Shown here: positions 36,941-45,667 of the stretch, in pieces
Numbering within the stretch: the first letter of the stretch is position 1
Layout of the letters: the number at the start of each line of letters is the position of its first letter
Source of the DNA: Adonisia turfae CCMR0081
GTDB lineage: Bacteria > Cyanobacteriota > Cyanobacteriia > Phormidesmidales > Phormidesmidaceae
Direction: 5' to 3'
Length of the DNA stretch: 63,275 nucleotides
Assembly (NCBI RefSeq): GCF_011009555.1
Contig: NZ_QXHD01000003.1
Coordinates: 608,796 to 672,070 of the forward strand
Position numbers and translations under genes: made by a program
The notes under the pieces: generated by a model
Seen by the model: only the letters and a program-made list of their open reading frames with translations
The model's database searches: none
Told to the model about the DNA's origin: nothing

Positions 36941-37909
36941 ATGAATCCTTTAGATCAGCCTTATCTCAATCAGATACAGGAGATTAATTTTCAGCCAATT
37001 TTTATTCTTGGCGATCATCGCTCAGGAACAACTCTGCTTTACCAGACTCTAGCATCGACACAATACTTTAATGTGGTGACGGCCTATCACATTATCAAGT
37101 ACAACGAGATCTTACATAACCATTTCAATCATCTTGAAAAACAAAAATATCAAGAACTACAGACAGAGTTTAGGCAATTAGGGATTAGCGATCGCGAATT
37201 CGATGCAGTCCCCGTTTCTCCAGAACTACCCGAAGAATATGGCTTCATTATTCGCAATGCCGGACACGAGCTTTATATCAACGATGCAAGCTTACCCAAG
37301 TTTTTAGAAGCCTGTCGCAAGATCCAGAGCATCTCCGATTCTGGTAAACCCATTCTGCTCAAAAATCCCTGGTGCTATCCTCACTTTCTCTATATTCGCC
37401 AGGCCATACCCAATGCAAGATTTATCTTTATCCACCGCAATCCCATCCATGTAATCAACTCAAAGCTCAAAACAGTGGATAAAGTCCTCTCTGAGTGGAA
37501 TGCCTACACAGGACTTGTTTCCAACCGATACAACAAGATCTTCAAAAATCCACTTTTTCGGCTGATTTACCGCATCATGTATTTTCCATACTTGGGTATC
37601 GGCCTCAATAAAGTCTTGCAACAATCTTTGACGTCTACGTCTTATTTTATGAGTAACATTCAGAGTCTGCCAGACTCGGTCTATGTGTCTATCCGATTTG
37701 AAGATCTTTGTGAACAGCCCCAAGCCACACTGAAAAAGATTTTTGACTTTCTAGACGTCAAACCAGACGTGGCTATCGACTATGATTCACTGATCAAAAA
37801 GCGACCTACCCAGTTAATACCAACAGTGGCACAACACCAACAACGCATCATCCAACGACTAACGCCCTACTTTGAATTGCACAATTATCCTACAATTGCA
37901 TCAAGCTAG
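36941..37909 (+). CDS. sulfotransferase family protein
   Basis: The 322-residue enzyme has the PAPS-binding signatures of sulfotransferases. The 5'-phosphosulfate loop is FILGDHRSGTTLLYQTLAS (residues about 20-38), and the 3'-phosphate region is RFIFIHRNPIHVINSKLK (about 158-175), with SIRFEDLCEQP near 250. It would transfer sulfate from PAPS to a hydroxyl or amine of a glycan, lipid or small molecule; the acceptor is unknown. No signal peptide is seen, so it is probably cytoplasmic. It is divergent from the giant-protein block across a 698-bp gap, so a functional link is only positional. Confidence 0.87.
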   Translation: MNPLDQPYLNQIQEINFQPIFILGDHRSGTTLLYQTLASTQYFNVVTAYHIIKYNEILHNHFNHLEKQKYQELQTEFRQLGISDREFDAVPVSPELPEEYGFIIRNAGHELYINDASLPKFLEACRKIQSISDSGKPILLKNPWCYPHFLYIRQAIPNARFIFIHRNPIHVINSKLKTVDKVLSEWNAYTGLVSNRYNKIFKNPLFRLIYRIMYFPYLGIGLNKVLQQSLTSTSYFMSNIQSLPDSVYVSIRFEDLCEQPQATLKKIFDFLDVKPDVAIDYDSLIKKRPTQLIPTVAQHQQRIIQRLTPYFELHNYPTIASS

Positions 37910-38120
37910 TTTTTGGCAGAGTCAGTCACTAACAACCTCCATAGAGCCTTAGCTAGGATAGGTCATCGAACTACGCCGTCTGAGTTAACACAAGAACGTC
38001 TGCTCCCGATGTCTTTAGCTAATAAAAACTTAAAAGCAATGCGATGAAAGTTATAGATTGTTTTGTGAGGGACATTGCATTTAAGCTATTGCTGTTCTGA
38101 CCGTAGGAGTTAATTCCTTC

Positions 38121-39047
38121 ATGGTGCTATCACAGCCGCTCTATCATGCGACTCCTCGCCCTCAGGCGAGTGAACCTGTTAAACGTCCCAGTGCATTAGT
38201 CATGGCAGCCCTTTTCAGCGCGATATTGCTTTGGGCCTCAGCTTTTCCCGCCATTAGTGTTGCGTTAACAGCCTACAGCCCATTAGAGGTAGCTGTTTTA
38301 CGCTACCTAGTCGCATCTGCAATCCTGTTAGTTTATGCCCTTCTCAAACGAATGCCATTACCACGTCGACAAGACTGGCCGCTGCTCAGTCTCTGTGGGA
38401 TCACAGGATTTACTCTTTACAATGTGTTTTTAAATGCGGGCCAACTAACAGTGTCTGCTGGCATGGCCAGTTTTATTATTTCGTCAGAAATTGGCATTAT
38501 CGCTTTACTGGCATCACTGTTTTATCGTGAAAAGCTTACTCAAGCAGGCTGGTGCGGGATTAGCCTTTGTGTAGCTGGTGTAGCCACCATTTCTCTTGCC
38601 AGTAGCGGCAGTTTACAGTTCTCCCTTGGAGCATTGTTGGTGTTTATGGCCACGCTTTGCATCAGCGTTTACTCAGTCATCCAAAAACCGTTATTACAGC
38701 GCTACACTGCAATTCAATTTACGACCTATGCTATCTGGGCAGGTACTCTAGTCTTAGTGTTATTTGCACCCCATGCTGTGTTTTCTACACTGCATGCGCC
38801 CTTTGGGCCAACGCTATCAGTTGTTTACATGGGGTTGTTTCCAGGGGTAGTTGCTTACATTGCTTGGTCCTATGTGCTTTCTAAGATTCCGGCATCCCAA
38901 GCTGGCAGTTACCTATCGCTCATTCCTGTAGCGGCTCTGTTTATTGCTTGGCTATGGTTACGAGAGATACCGAGTCTGGTTTCATTGGTAGGTGGTGTGA
39001 TTGTCTTATCCGGTATCATGCTCGTGAATTGGCAGAATAGAGGGTAG
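38121..39047 (+). CDS. EamA/DMT-family transporter
   Basis: The 308-residue protein has ten predicted helices in two EamA repeats, with the classic start LLWASAFPAISVALTAYSPLEVAVLRYLVAS and the closing GEIPSL-type loop (WLREIPSLVSLVGGVIVLSGI). It is probably an inner-membrane exporter of a metabolite or amino acid. A TAGGAG ribosome-binding sequence precedes the ATG. It is the second EamA gene near the giant-protein block and is clearly a different subfamily from the one at 17523. Confidence 0.9.
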   Translation: MVLSQPLYHATPRPQASEPVKRPSALVMAALFSAILLWASAFPAISVALTAYSPLEVAVLRYLVASAILLVYALLKRMPLPRRQDWPLLSLCGITGFTLYNVFLNAGQLTVSAGMASFIISSEIGIIALLASLFYREKLTQAGWCGISLCVAGVATISLASSGSLQFSLGALLVFMATLCISVYSVIQKPLLQRYTAIQFTTYAIWAGTLVLVLFAPHAVFSTLHAPFGPTLSVVYMGLFPGVVAYIAWSYVLSKIPASQAGSYLSLIPVAALFIAWLWLREIPSLVSLVGGVIVLSGIMLVNWQNRG

Positions 39048-39491
39048 ATACGGCAATATCCTTTCTCTCGATAGCTGAGAATCTTCCTGCAAAGATGATG
39101 GCTCCACCGCTCACCATGGCATCAACCCCAGTCTCCATAGAGTTATGTCACTGCTTAATCAGGATAACAGTGACAAAAACAACATTAACGTTTGTATCAA
39201 AGCAGAGATATTGAAGCACTGCCGACATACTCTAAGGACATGAGCTGAAAGGCCCATGGTCCAAACGAAAGGAGGTCTAACGATAGATATCTCGATAGAA
39301 TCGTTTGACGGATCAAAGACAGCACCCAAACAAATCACTGATATCTCTTCTTACTGGCACTAGAGAGTTTTGTTTATAGTAGGTTCACCTTACATACGAC
39401 AACTCTAAGAAGTCTTGTTGAATTTAGAAGAATTCTTCAGTTGATTGTTTTGGGTGCTGTTGTGTTTTAAAAAATAAATTATCTAAGAGTA
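39048..39491. other. 444-bp convergent intergenic region
   Basis: No gene or RNA was recognised between the EamA gene and the convergent Clp N-domain gene. No strong terminator hairpin with a T tract was found. Confidence 0.4.
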
Positions 39492-39932
39492 TCAATCTGG
39501 GCCAGAAAGCTTTCTGTAGATACTTTCAATCAGATTATCCGAGGAGTTGGCTAGCTTTTTAACAACTACAGCTGCAACACCCCCATCCTCAAGGATGATG
39601 CCCAGCAATAGGTGATTGGGTTCAATGTGCTCATCACCTAGCTTTTTAGCTTCTTCAAGACCGATCTCTAGCACACGCTTTGCCCTAGGGGTGAATGGAA
39701 TTTGCGTATCTATAAATCCTGTCCCAAGACCAATAATCTGTTCCACCTCTTGGCGTGCATCTTCCAGGGTTATCGCTCGTTCTGAGAGAACATTAGCAGC
39801 TGCATTGTCACCGTCTGCCAACATCCCTAACAGTATTTGTTCTGTACCAACAAAGTTGTGTCCCATTCTCCTAGCCTCATCCTGAGCCTGAACAATAATG
39901 GCACGGGACTTTTCTGTAAACCGCTCAAACAT
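39492..39932 (-). CDS. free-standing Clp N-terminal domain protein
   Basis: The 146-residue protein consists only of the two tandem Clp-N repeats of ClpC (MFERFTEKSRAIIVQAQDEARRMGHNFVGTEQILLGML and FTPRAKRVLEIGLEEAKKLGDEHIEPNHLLLGIILE). The AAA+ modules and the ClpP-contact loop are absent. Such a protein cannot unfold substrates by itself, so it probably acts as an adaptor, decoy or regulator of ClpC/ClpP proteolysis. A GGAGG ribosome-binding site lies about nine bases before the ATG. The full 3' end with a stop codon is present and no AAA remnant follows downstream, so it is not a recent truncation. Confidence 0.88.
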   Translation of the reverse strand: MFERFTEKSRAIIVQAQDEARRMGHNFVGTEQILLGMLADGDNAAANVLSERAITLEDARQEVEQIIGLGTGFIDTQIPFTPRAKRVLEIGLEEAKKLGDEHIEPNHLLLGIILEDGGVAAVVVKKLANSSDNLIESIYRKLSGPD

Positions 39933-40363
39933 AAACTAAACCTCCAAATGATTGACAACAGTTGACATTGGATAGACAGTAGCCAATATCCTCCAAACAA
40001 TTTCCGACAAGATGGCAACATAAGCTATCGCTGTAGTAAGCAGTGCTCAACAAAATGAACAAAATTTTAAACACAAACTCTCAGCCAACTCTCAAGCGTT
40101 ATAACGCTATGCTAAGGGGCAACCTCAGAGCATAGGTCGCCACACTTTCTAGCAGTGACGTTCCTTAATATTTTCAAAAGTGCTAAACAGCCTATGTTCT
40201 AACACTTACGACCAAGTACTTAGCAGCTCTACCTCCATGAGCAGCTCAGCAACAATTATATCCACTCTAAAAAGAAATGACACCTATGATGAGCCAAAGT
40301 GATAATTGGCCACCATTTAAGTGATGCCGTTGTTGCTTTAGAGGAGGATCAGTAACGCTTAGG
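39933..40363. other. 431-bp intergenic region, nothing recognised
   Basis: This spacer holds the upstream region of the Clp N-domain gene and the 3' flank of the XRE regulator gene. No ORF, RNA gene or convincing palindrome was found. Confidence 0.4.
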
Positions 40364-41191
40364 TTATTTATTTGCCTGCTCCTTTGCCAGGCCATGCATC
40401 TTCTCTGCTGTGATTTCATCAGCTGGAAACAGGCACTCAATGCGTAACTCTTGTAGGGTGATATCGTAGGGTGTGCCTAACGTAGCCAGAGTGGAAAAGA
40501 ATGCCAGGGTAGTGCCTTCTTTCTCAAACTTGACCGTTAACAACGGCACCTGCCAAGATTCATAATCGTTTGATTGCCAAAGAGTTTTGATGTCAGGGAA
40601 TTTCAACATTTCCTGGAACAGACGCTCAGACAGACTATTTTCACCAGCGGCCACTGCCTCACGATGGATCCGACGGATTGACACAGCAGCCACAGCTTCC
40701 CAATTAGTCACTATTGGCCGCAACACATCCGGGCGGAGCATCGCCTTCATTAAATTTATCTGCCCACTGGCCGAGCAACAGTTCATCAGCTGCTCCGGTT
40801 TAATCAGATATGTCAACAAACGTTGCGCCGATTGGTTACTCTCCAATTGATTCCAATAGCGATCCATCACGATCGCCGGATAAGGCTCCTGCTGGCGCAG
40901 CATAAAATCCAGTGCTTGACGAATCGGTGCTAACTCCGGTGCAGATAAGTCGCTCTCTACAAAAACAGGGGCAAACCCGGCTGCCGTTAGCAATGTATTT
41001 TGATCACGAAACGGTATTTCTAAAACCGTTCCCAGTCGCAAAATCATCTCTCGACTGGGCTGGGAACGCCCCGATTCTAAAAAGCTTAGATGCCGCTGGG
41101 ATACATCACTGGCTAGCGCTAGCGCTAGCTGACTAAAGCCACGCTGCTTCCGCCAGGATTTCAGCAATGTTGTGAACGGCGCTGCTGACAT
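40364..41191 (-). CDS. XRE-family regulator with MmyB-like ligand domain
   Basis: This 275-residue transcription factor has an N-terminal helix-turn-helix (residues about 8-60, with WRKQRGFSQLALALASDVSQRHLSFLESGRSQPS). A C-terminal domain follows (about 90-260) with PYPAIVMDRYWNQLESN and a PAS-like fold typical of MmyB-type regulators, which may bind a fatty acid or similar ligand. The ATG at 41191 is preferred to the one three codons upstream. The gene is divergent from the DUF2834 membrane protein, and a palindrome between them is a likely operator. It probably controls that gene and itself. Confidence 0.88.
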   Translation of the reverse strand: MSAAPFTTLLKSWRKQRGFSQLALALASDVSQRHLSFLESGRSQPSREMILRLGTVLEIPFRDQNTLLTAAGFAPVFVESDLSAPELAPIRQALDFMLRQQEPYPAIVMDRYWNQLESNQSAQRLLTYLIKPEQLMNCCSASGQINLMKAMLRPDVLRPIVTNWEAVAAVSIRRIHREAVAAGENSLSERLFQEMLKFPDIKTLWQSNDYESWQVPLLTVKFEKEGTTLAFFSTLATLGTPYDITLQELRIECLFPADEITAEKMHGLAKEQANK

Positions 41192-41215
41192 CAGTTTCAA
41201 AGTTTCACTAATTCG

Positions 41216-41232
41216 ATTACCTCAAAGGTAAT
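41216..41232. promoter_or_regulatory. candidate operator of the XRE/MmyB regulator
   Basis: ATTACCT-CAA-AGGTAAT is a perfect 7-bp inverted repeat with a 3-bp spacer. It lies 25 bp upstream of the regulator and 55 bp upstream of the divergent DUF2834 gene, where a shared operator would be expected. Confidence 0.6.
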
Positions 41233-41286
41233 TGTTTCTATTATGTGGGCAGGCCATAATCGGTGCAATCACCGCTACGGAAACTC

Positions 41287-41652
41287 ATGATGAGCACTAT
41301 CTCTATCCAGCAATCCAGACCTCTAAGGTGCAAACTGTATCTGACGCTAACTGTTATCGGTAGCATCCTGCCTTGGATATTTCTGGATCAGTTTCTCTTC
41401 TCAGGGACTGCCTCAGCCTCAAAGTTTTTTGCCCAAGCATTTTCTACACCAGTGGGTATCGCCCTCACCGTTGACTTATCTATTTCTTGTCTGGTCTTTT
41501 TCTGTTTCGCCTGGTTCGAACTATCGCGAATTGGCCTATCCCGACGTTGGCTATGGCTCTATTTAGGTTGCACCTTGGGTGTGGGTTTGTCCTGCTCTCT
41601 ACCCCTCTTTCTATATATGCGAGAGCGGCAGCTAGGTAGCCTGGGTCAATAG
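41287..41652 (+). CDS. DUF2834-like membrane protein
   Basis: This 121-residue protein has three or four hydrophobic helices ([72 protein letters not shown]). This matches the small DUF2834 family of three to four-helix membrane proteins, whose function is not known. The ATG at 41287 is preferred to an upstream GTG. It is divergent from the XRE/MmyB-like regulator, an arrangement consistent with regulation by that protein. Confidence 0.75.
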   Translation: MMSTISIQQSRPLRCKLYLTLTVIGSILPWIFLDQFLFSGTASASKFFAQAFSTPVGIALTVDLSISCLVFFCFAWFELSRIGLSRRWLWLYLGCTLGVGLSCSLPLFLYMRERQLGSLGQ

Positions 41653-41665
41653 AGAAGCTTTCCGT

Positions 41666-41701
41666 CATACTAGAGGTGGTAGCGCTTCCACTTCTAGTAT
41701 G
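41666..41701 (+). promoter_or_regulatory. hairpin covering the glyoxalase II start codon
   Basis: The arms 41666-41679 (CATACTAGAGGTGG) and 41688-41701 pair at 13 of 14 positions around the 8-nt loop TAGCGCTT. The right arm contains the ATG of gloB at 41699 and no separate Shine-Dalgarno sequence is visible. In the mRNA the start codon would be sequestered. Confidence 0.6.
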
Positions 41702-42466
41702 CAAATCCATCGCCTCAACGCCTGGTCAGATAATTATATTTTTTTGCTTCAGGATGGACCTAGGGCAGCCGTTGTTGATCCAACTGAAGCGCAGTCTGTC
41801 TTAAGTAAGCTTGAGGAATTGGGTGCTGAACTCATCGCTATTTTCAACACCCATCACCATGGTGACCATGTGGGGGGTAATCGTGAACTACTGGCTAAAT
41901 TTCCTAACACAACGGTTTACGCTAGTGAAGCTGATCGAGATCGCATTCCTGGCCAAACAGTATTCCTCCACGAAGGTGATACCGTCACATTTGGTGGACG
42001 CACCGGCCAAGTCTTCTTTGTGCCTGGTCACACCAAAGGCCACATTGCCTATTATTTTGCCCCGGTTGAAGCGCATCAGCCGGGAGAATTATTCTGCGGT
42101 GATACCCTATTTGCCGGTGGCTGTGGACGACTATTTGAAGGCACCCCAGCCCAAATGGTCAATTCTCTGAGCAAATTACGGCAGCTGCCAGACAATACGC
42201 GCGTTTGGTGCGCCCATGAATATACCCTCAGCAATCTCAAATTTGCAGTGACCGTAGATGGGCAAAACGCAGATTTGCAAGACCGTTATCAACAGGTACA
42301 AGTAGCCCGCAAACGTCAGGAGGCCACAGTCCCCTCATGGCTAGGTATTGAGAAAAAAACTAATCCCTTTTTGCGCTGGGACCAACCCGCACTCCAGGCA
42401 ACCGCTAAGATGAAAGAGCCTGCCCGCGTTTTTGGGCGTATTCGTGGCATGAAAGATATGTTCTAG
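41699..42466 (+). CDS. gloB: hydroxyacylglutathione hydrolase (glyoxalase II)
   Basis: The 255-residue metallo-beta-lactamase-fold enzyme hydrolyses S-lactoylglutathione to lactate and glutathione, completing methylglyoxal detoxification. The start [17 protein letters not shown] is characteristic. The metal site [11 protein letters not shown] is intact at about residue 57, with VPGHTKGHI (about 108), the [12 protein letters not shown] loop and the [13 protein letters not shown] segment. This fixes the ATG at 41699, although no ribosome-binding site is visible and the ATG sits in an inverted repeat. The 256-codon length is normal for the family. Confidence 0.95.
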   Translation: MQIHRLNAWSDNYIFLLQDGPRAAVVDPTEAQSVLSKLEELGAELIAIFNTHHHGDHVGGNRELLAKFPNTTVYASEADRDRIPGQTVFLHEGDTVTFGGRTGQVFFVPGHTKGHIAYYFAPVEAHQPGELFCGDTLFAGGCGRLFEGTPAQMVNSLSKLRQLPDNTRVWCAHEYTLSNLKFAVTVDGQNADLQDRYQQVQVARKRQEATVPSWLGIEKKTNPFLRWDQPALQATAKMKEPARVFGRIRGMKDMF

Positions 42467-42470
42467 CACA

Positions 42471-42486
42471 TCACCCAATCGGGTGA
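42471..42486. promoter_or_regulatory. 16-bp palindrome, copy 1 (possible response-regulator site)
   Basis: TCACCCAATCGGGTGA is an interrupted palindrome (TCACCC/GGGTGA, 4-bp centre), extended by one pair to 42470-42487. An identical copy is at 45765-45780. It lies 70 bp before the small exported ORF at 42557 and upstream of the NarL-type regulator. Confidence 0.7.
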
Positions 42487-42556
42487 TCTAGTTGGGGGAT
42501 GTCAGGCCGGACGCCAATTTATACATTAGGGACATAATGCGTAGACACACTTCCCT

Positions 42557-42859
42557 ATGACATTGGCCCCCTCCCTTGCTATCAAAATGCTGGGTGGCAT
42601 AGCCCTCACTGCGTTTTGGCTTGTTCCCCTGCACATCTCCCGTGCTGAATCTTCCCTGTGGCAACTGACTGCTTGGCAACCCACTGCCACTACAGCTGGC
42701 GGTATGACAGGTATGGACGCGACAGAGCCTGACACTTCAAACTCTGTAGTGAATGGGGTGCGATCACAATCCACATCACCCTTCTCGCCCAAAATATTTA
42801 GCGTCTCCCTACACAGCCGCTATTTCAGCACGGGAACATCCCTCATCTATACTTGGTAG
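42557..42859 (+). CDS. hypothetical small exported protein, 100 aa
   Basis: This ORF begins MTLAPSLAIKMLGGIALTAF and continues into a plausible signal peptide ending near SRAESS (about residue 31). The mature part is Ser/Thr-rich with no recognised domain. Support comes from the signal peptide and from the identical palindrome placed at a similar distance (about 70 bp) as before the exported protein gene at 45098-45667. Other ORFs overlap on the minus strand, so it remains tentative. Confidence 0.4.
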   Translation: MTLAPSLAIKMLGGIALTAFWLVPLHISRAESSLWQLTAWQPTATTAGGMTGMDATEPDTSNSVVNGVRSQSTSPFSPKIFSVSLHSRYFSTGTSLIYTW

Positions 42860-42922
42860 CTAAGCTTCAGCCTTTCAGAGGCAGACCACTCTCAACCCAC
42901 ACGACCAAGGTGACATGGTCCT

Positions 42923-43561
42923 ATGCCGCTCAATATTTTGATTGTCGAAGATGATCCCATGATGCGTCTGGGTCTCACCCATTCCCTTGCGCACAAGGAG
43001 ACGATAACCATCATTGGTGAAGCCAGTGATGGTTATCAAGGTGTGGCCATGGCCGCATCAGAACAGCCCCATGTTGTCCTCATGGATGTAGGCATGCCCC
43101 GCATGGATGGCATCGCAGCTACACAAGAAATTAAACAGCGATTCCCCAACATTCGGGTTGTGGTTTTCACCTCCCATACCGATCAAACTGAAGTGATCGC
43201 CGCTCTCTCTAGCGGAGCCGACGCCTACTGCATTAAGGGAACCAATATCGATACCCTGATGCAGGCCATCAACGTTGCCGCCAGCGGAGGGATTTATCTA
43301 GATCCTCAAATTGCCCAGCAGGTGGTGACCTGCTTAACCCACCAGCCACCAGCTCCGATTCCAGATCATCCCCTATCGGCCCGCGAACTGGAAGTGCTCA
43401 AGTTAATTGTTGAAGGGTATAGCAATCCAGAAATCGGCGAGAAGTTGTTTCTGAGTACCAACACGGTTAAAACCTATGTGAAGGGCATTATGAACAAACT
43501 GGTAGTCAATGATCGGGTGCAAGCAGCCGTATTAGCCCTAAGAAGGGGTTGGGTTAGTTAA
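42923..43561 (+). CDS. NarL/FixJ-type response regulator
   Basis: This 212-residue regulator has a receiver domain (residues 1-125). VEDDP provides the acidic pair, VLMDVGMPRMDG the phosphoacceptor Asp (about 53), FTSH the switch Thr/Ser and CIKG the Lys. A LuxR-type HTH follows (about 145-210; LSARELEVLKLIVEGYSNPEIGEKLFLS, TVKTYVKGIMNKL). It would bind DNA as a dimer when phosphorylated. Its 3' end overlaps the convergent histidine kinase gene by 24 bp, so the pair is probably one system. A shared palindrome lies on each side of the pair. Confidence 0.93.
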   Translation: MPLNILIVEDDPMMRLGLTHSLAHKETITIIGEASDGYQGVAMAASEQPHVVLMDVGMPRMDGIAATQEIKQRFPNIRVVVFTSHTDQTEVIAALSSGADAYCIKGTNIDTLMQAINVAASGGIYLDPQIAQQVVTCLTHQPPAPIPDHPLSARELEVLKLIVEGYSNPEIGEKLFLSTNTVKTYVKGIMNKLVVNDRVQAAVLALRRGWVS

Positions 43562-44881
43562 GGGCAACGTTAGCCAAAAAGTACTGCCTGCCCCCAAGTC
43601 AGATTCCACACCGATGGTGCCACCATGGGCAGCAACAATCTGCTGTGCAATGTGTAATCCTAAGCCAATGCTCAAATGACGCCGACGATGTCCCTGGGAA
43701 TATAAGCTAAAAAGATGGGTGCATTGGTCAGTTGTCATGCCCACACCATTATCCCGCACAGAACAACGTATATGGGGCTGAGGCTGAGACTCCACCGAAG
43801 CCTTAATCCATATGGAAATACCTGGTGGATTATGGTTTAAGGCATTGATAATCAGATTATGAAACACCCTCCACAGCTGAGTCATATCACCAGCAATGGT
43901 TGGCAACTCAGGAGACAGCTGATTAGCCACCATAATATTCGATTCTTGTAGTTGTGGAGCCACCTCCTGACAAACTGCATCAACGAGAGAACATAGCGAG
44001 ACATTCTGTCGCTGTAGCACCAGACCTTTTAAATTGTTATTGTGAGCCTCCAACAGGCTATTGATTAGGACCAGCTGACGATCTCCCCCCTGCAGCATCT
44101 GCTCTAGCAAAGTGCGAGGCATCGCAATTGTGTCTCCGGGCTGGGCTAACAAGCTTTTGAGCAATAGCTGAGTACCCGTTACAGGATTACGTAAGTCATG
44201 GGAAACGGCATGCAAAAAGGTTTGTATTTCTTGCCGCGCTTCAAACTCTTTGTAGCGTAATCGCTCGTAGAGGTAGACAGACAAGTCTGCCACAAAACAC
44301 ACCCATAACAAATAAATGTAAGCGGCCACCGAGCCCAGAATTAAGTTAGAGCGCTCCGCTGCGTTTTCTACATTGAAAAAGGCAACTGTGATCAGCAACG
44401 TTAGGGGAATTAAAAGCGTTAGTTGCGATCGCAAATGCAGTTGCCATCGCACGGGCACCACGGTCGACTGAGCTAAAAACACCATGGTCCACAGGATGAT
44501 GTCAGAATCATCTATATTACCGCCAATTAAGGACGCAGTCAGCAATGAAAGCGTTACTCCAGCTGACATTCCCCAGAAGATTAACCCTGGATGTTGTTTC
44601 CCCCATGGGAGCATCTGTAGACCCAGTGCTACGGCAAACACGAATCCAATCACACCATTAATCACAAAGTCATTCCGTTCCATATAGTCCGGCACCGTTA
44701 ACCAGACCCAAGTCTCAAATAAGACAAAACTGACCAGCACAAATACCAATAGCCAAATCAACAGTCTCAGACGTTGATGGAAAAATTGTTGTCGCCACTG
44801 TTTATAAACGCTCAATACACTAGGTGACTCAACGTGTGGAGGAAAGTAGTGACGCCACCAAGCGCGCGCATAATGTAACAT
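43538..44881 (-). CDS. membrane histidine kinase, probable partner of the NarL-type regulator
   Basis: This 447-residue kinase has about six N-terminal hydrophobic segments (about residues 35-210) with no large extracytoplasmic domain, so it senses within or near the membrane. The dimerisation domain carries the phosphoacceptor FLHAVSHDLRNPVTG (about residue 235). The ATPase domain has the N-box NLIINALNHNP, the G1 box DNGVGM and the G2 box SIGLGLHIAQQIVAAHGG. The ATG at 44881 is chosen over an upstream TTG. It is convergent and overlaps by 24 bp with the regulator gene. Confidence 0.9.
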   Translation of the reverse strand: MLHYARAWWRHYFPPHVESPSVLSVYKQWRQQFFHQRLRLLIWLLVFVLVSFVLFETWVWLTVPDYMERNDFVINGVIGFVFAVALGLQMLPWGKQHPGLIFWGMSAGVTLSLLTASLIGGNIDDSDIILWTMVFLAQSTVVPVRWQLHLRSQLTLLIPLTLLITVAFFNVENAAERSNLILGSVAAYIYLLWVCFVADLSVYLYERLRYKEFEARQEIQTFLHAVSHDLRNPVTGTQLLLKSLLAQPGDTIAMPRTLLEQMLQGGDRQLVLINSLLEAHNNNLKGLVLQRQNVSLCSLVDAVCQEVAPQLQESNIMVANQLSPELPTIAGDMTQLWRVFHNLIINALNHNPPGISIWIKASVESQPQPHIRCSVRDNGVGMTTDQCTHLFSLYSQGHRRRHLSIGLGLHIAQQIVAAHGGTIGVESDLGAGSTFWLTLPLTNPTPS

Positions 44882-45097
44882 GGCATCCAAAAACGACTAA
44901 CGCCTATATTTTCTCAAATCAAACTCAACCTAACGTATCCAGGCATGAAATTCACAGCATACCGTTGCTAATTGAAGGGATGAAGCGAGGACAAAATCAC
45001 CCTGAATCAGCATTGTCAGATTAACTCCTCTCAAGGCTCAGCAACGCCCACAGCATACTTCAAATGTCATGCATTTCATCCCCCTTGAGCCAACAAC

Positions 45098-45667
45098 TTA
45101 TAGCAGCGCGAATGAGCTGATAAACCGATCGACATCTGTCTCATTATCGTCAATAGCAAATAGCAAATAGGCACGCTCATTGACAAGATAGAAACGCATG
45201 TCAATGGTTCCTTCATCATGGCTATAGCGATAGCGCCGACCTGGGTGCCCCCCCAGCTGAACGTTCACTTCTACAGCCTTTAAAACTGCAGGGTCAATGT
45301 CTTCAAATGAGTCTCTTAGATTATTGAGAACAACCTCTGACCCTTGGCTCAGAAAAGTGGTGGGCAAATCAGAATACGCAACCATATATTGACTGTTAGA
45401 ACTAGACGTTTCAAAGATATGGATTGCAACCGGATCCCCTTCAATGTCATCATCCTCAGTGGTGACGTCTGGAGGTGTGGGAAATGCGATCTCAAAACGT
45501 CCTGGTGATGATGAATATAAAGAACTTTGGGCAAGTTGCCATGGAGCCACAGGTTCAAAGGCAGCAACCGGCATGCCAGGCAGCATGCCCACAGCTCCTA
45601 TAGCACTCAAGGCAATCACACTTTCCATCATTAGACGACGGATCAATCGAGATCTATGCATACTCAT
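45098..45667 (-). CDS. exported protein, PsbP/DUF1795-like, unknown function
   Basis: The 189-residue product has a signal peptide (RLMMESVIALSAIGAVGMLPGMPVAAF) and a single mature domain that begins SPGRFEIAFPTPP and ends FISSFALL. It contains GHPGRRYRYSHDEG and RFYLVNERAYLLFAI, features of the small cyanobacterial exported alpha/beta proteins related to PsbP or DUF1795. The ATG at 45667 with GGAG nine bases upstream replaces an earlier TTG. The shared palindrome lies about 98 bp upstream of the start, and the histidine kinase gene follows downstream on the same strand. Confidence 0.7.
   Translation of the reverse strand: MSMHRSRLIRRLMMESVIALSAIGAVGMLPGMPVAAFEPVAPWQLAQSSLYSSSPGRFEIAFPTPPDVTTEDDDIEGDPVAIHIFETSSSNSQYMVAYSDLPTTFLSQGSEVVLNNLRDSFEDIDPAVLKAVEVNVQLGGHPGRRYRYSHDEGTIDMRFYLVNERAYLLFAIDDNETDVDRFISSFALL

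Noticed and set aside
42488..42792. minus-strand ORFs opposite the small exported ORF
   Set aside because: No plausible signal or domain; the plus-strand ORF has a signal peptide and a conserved upstream palindrome.
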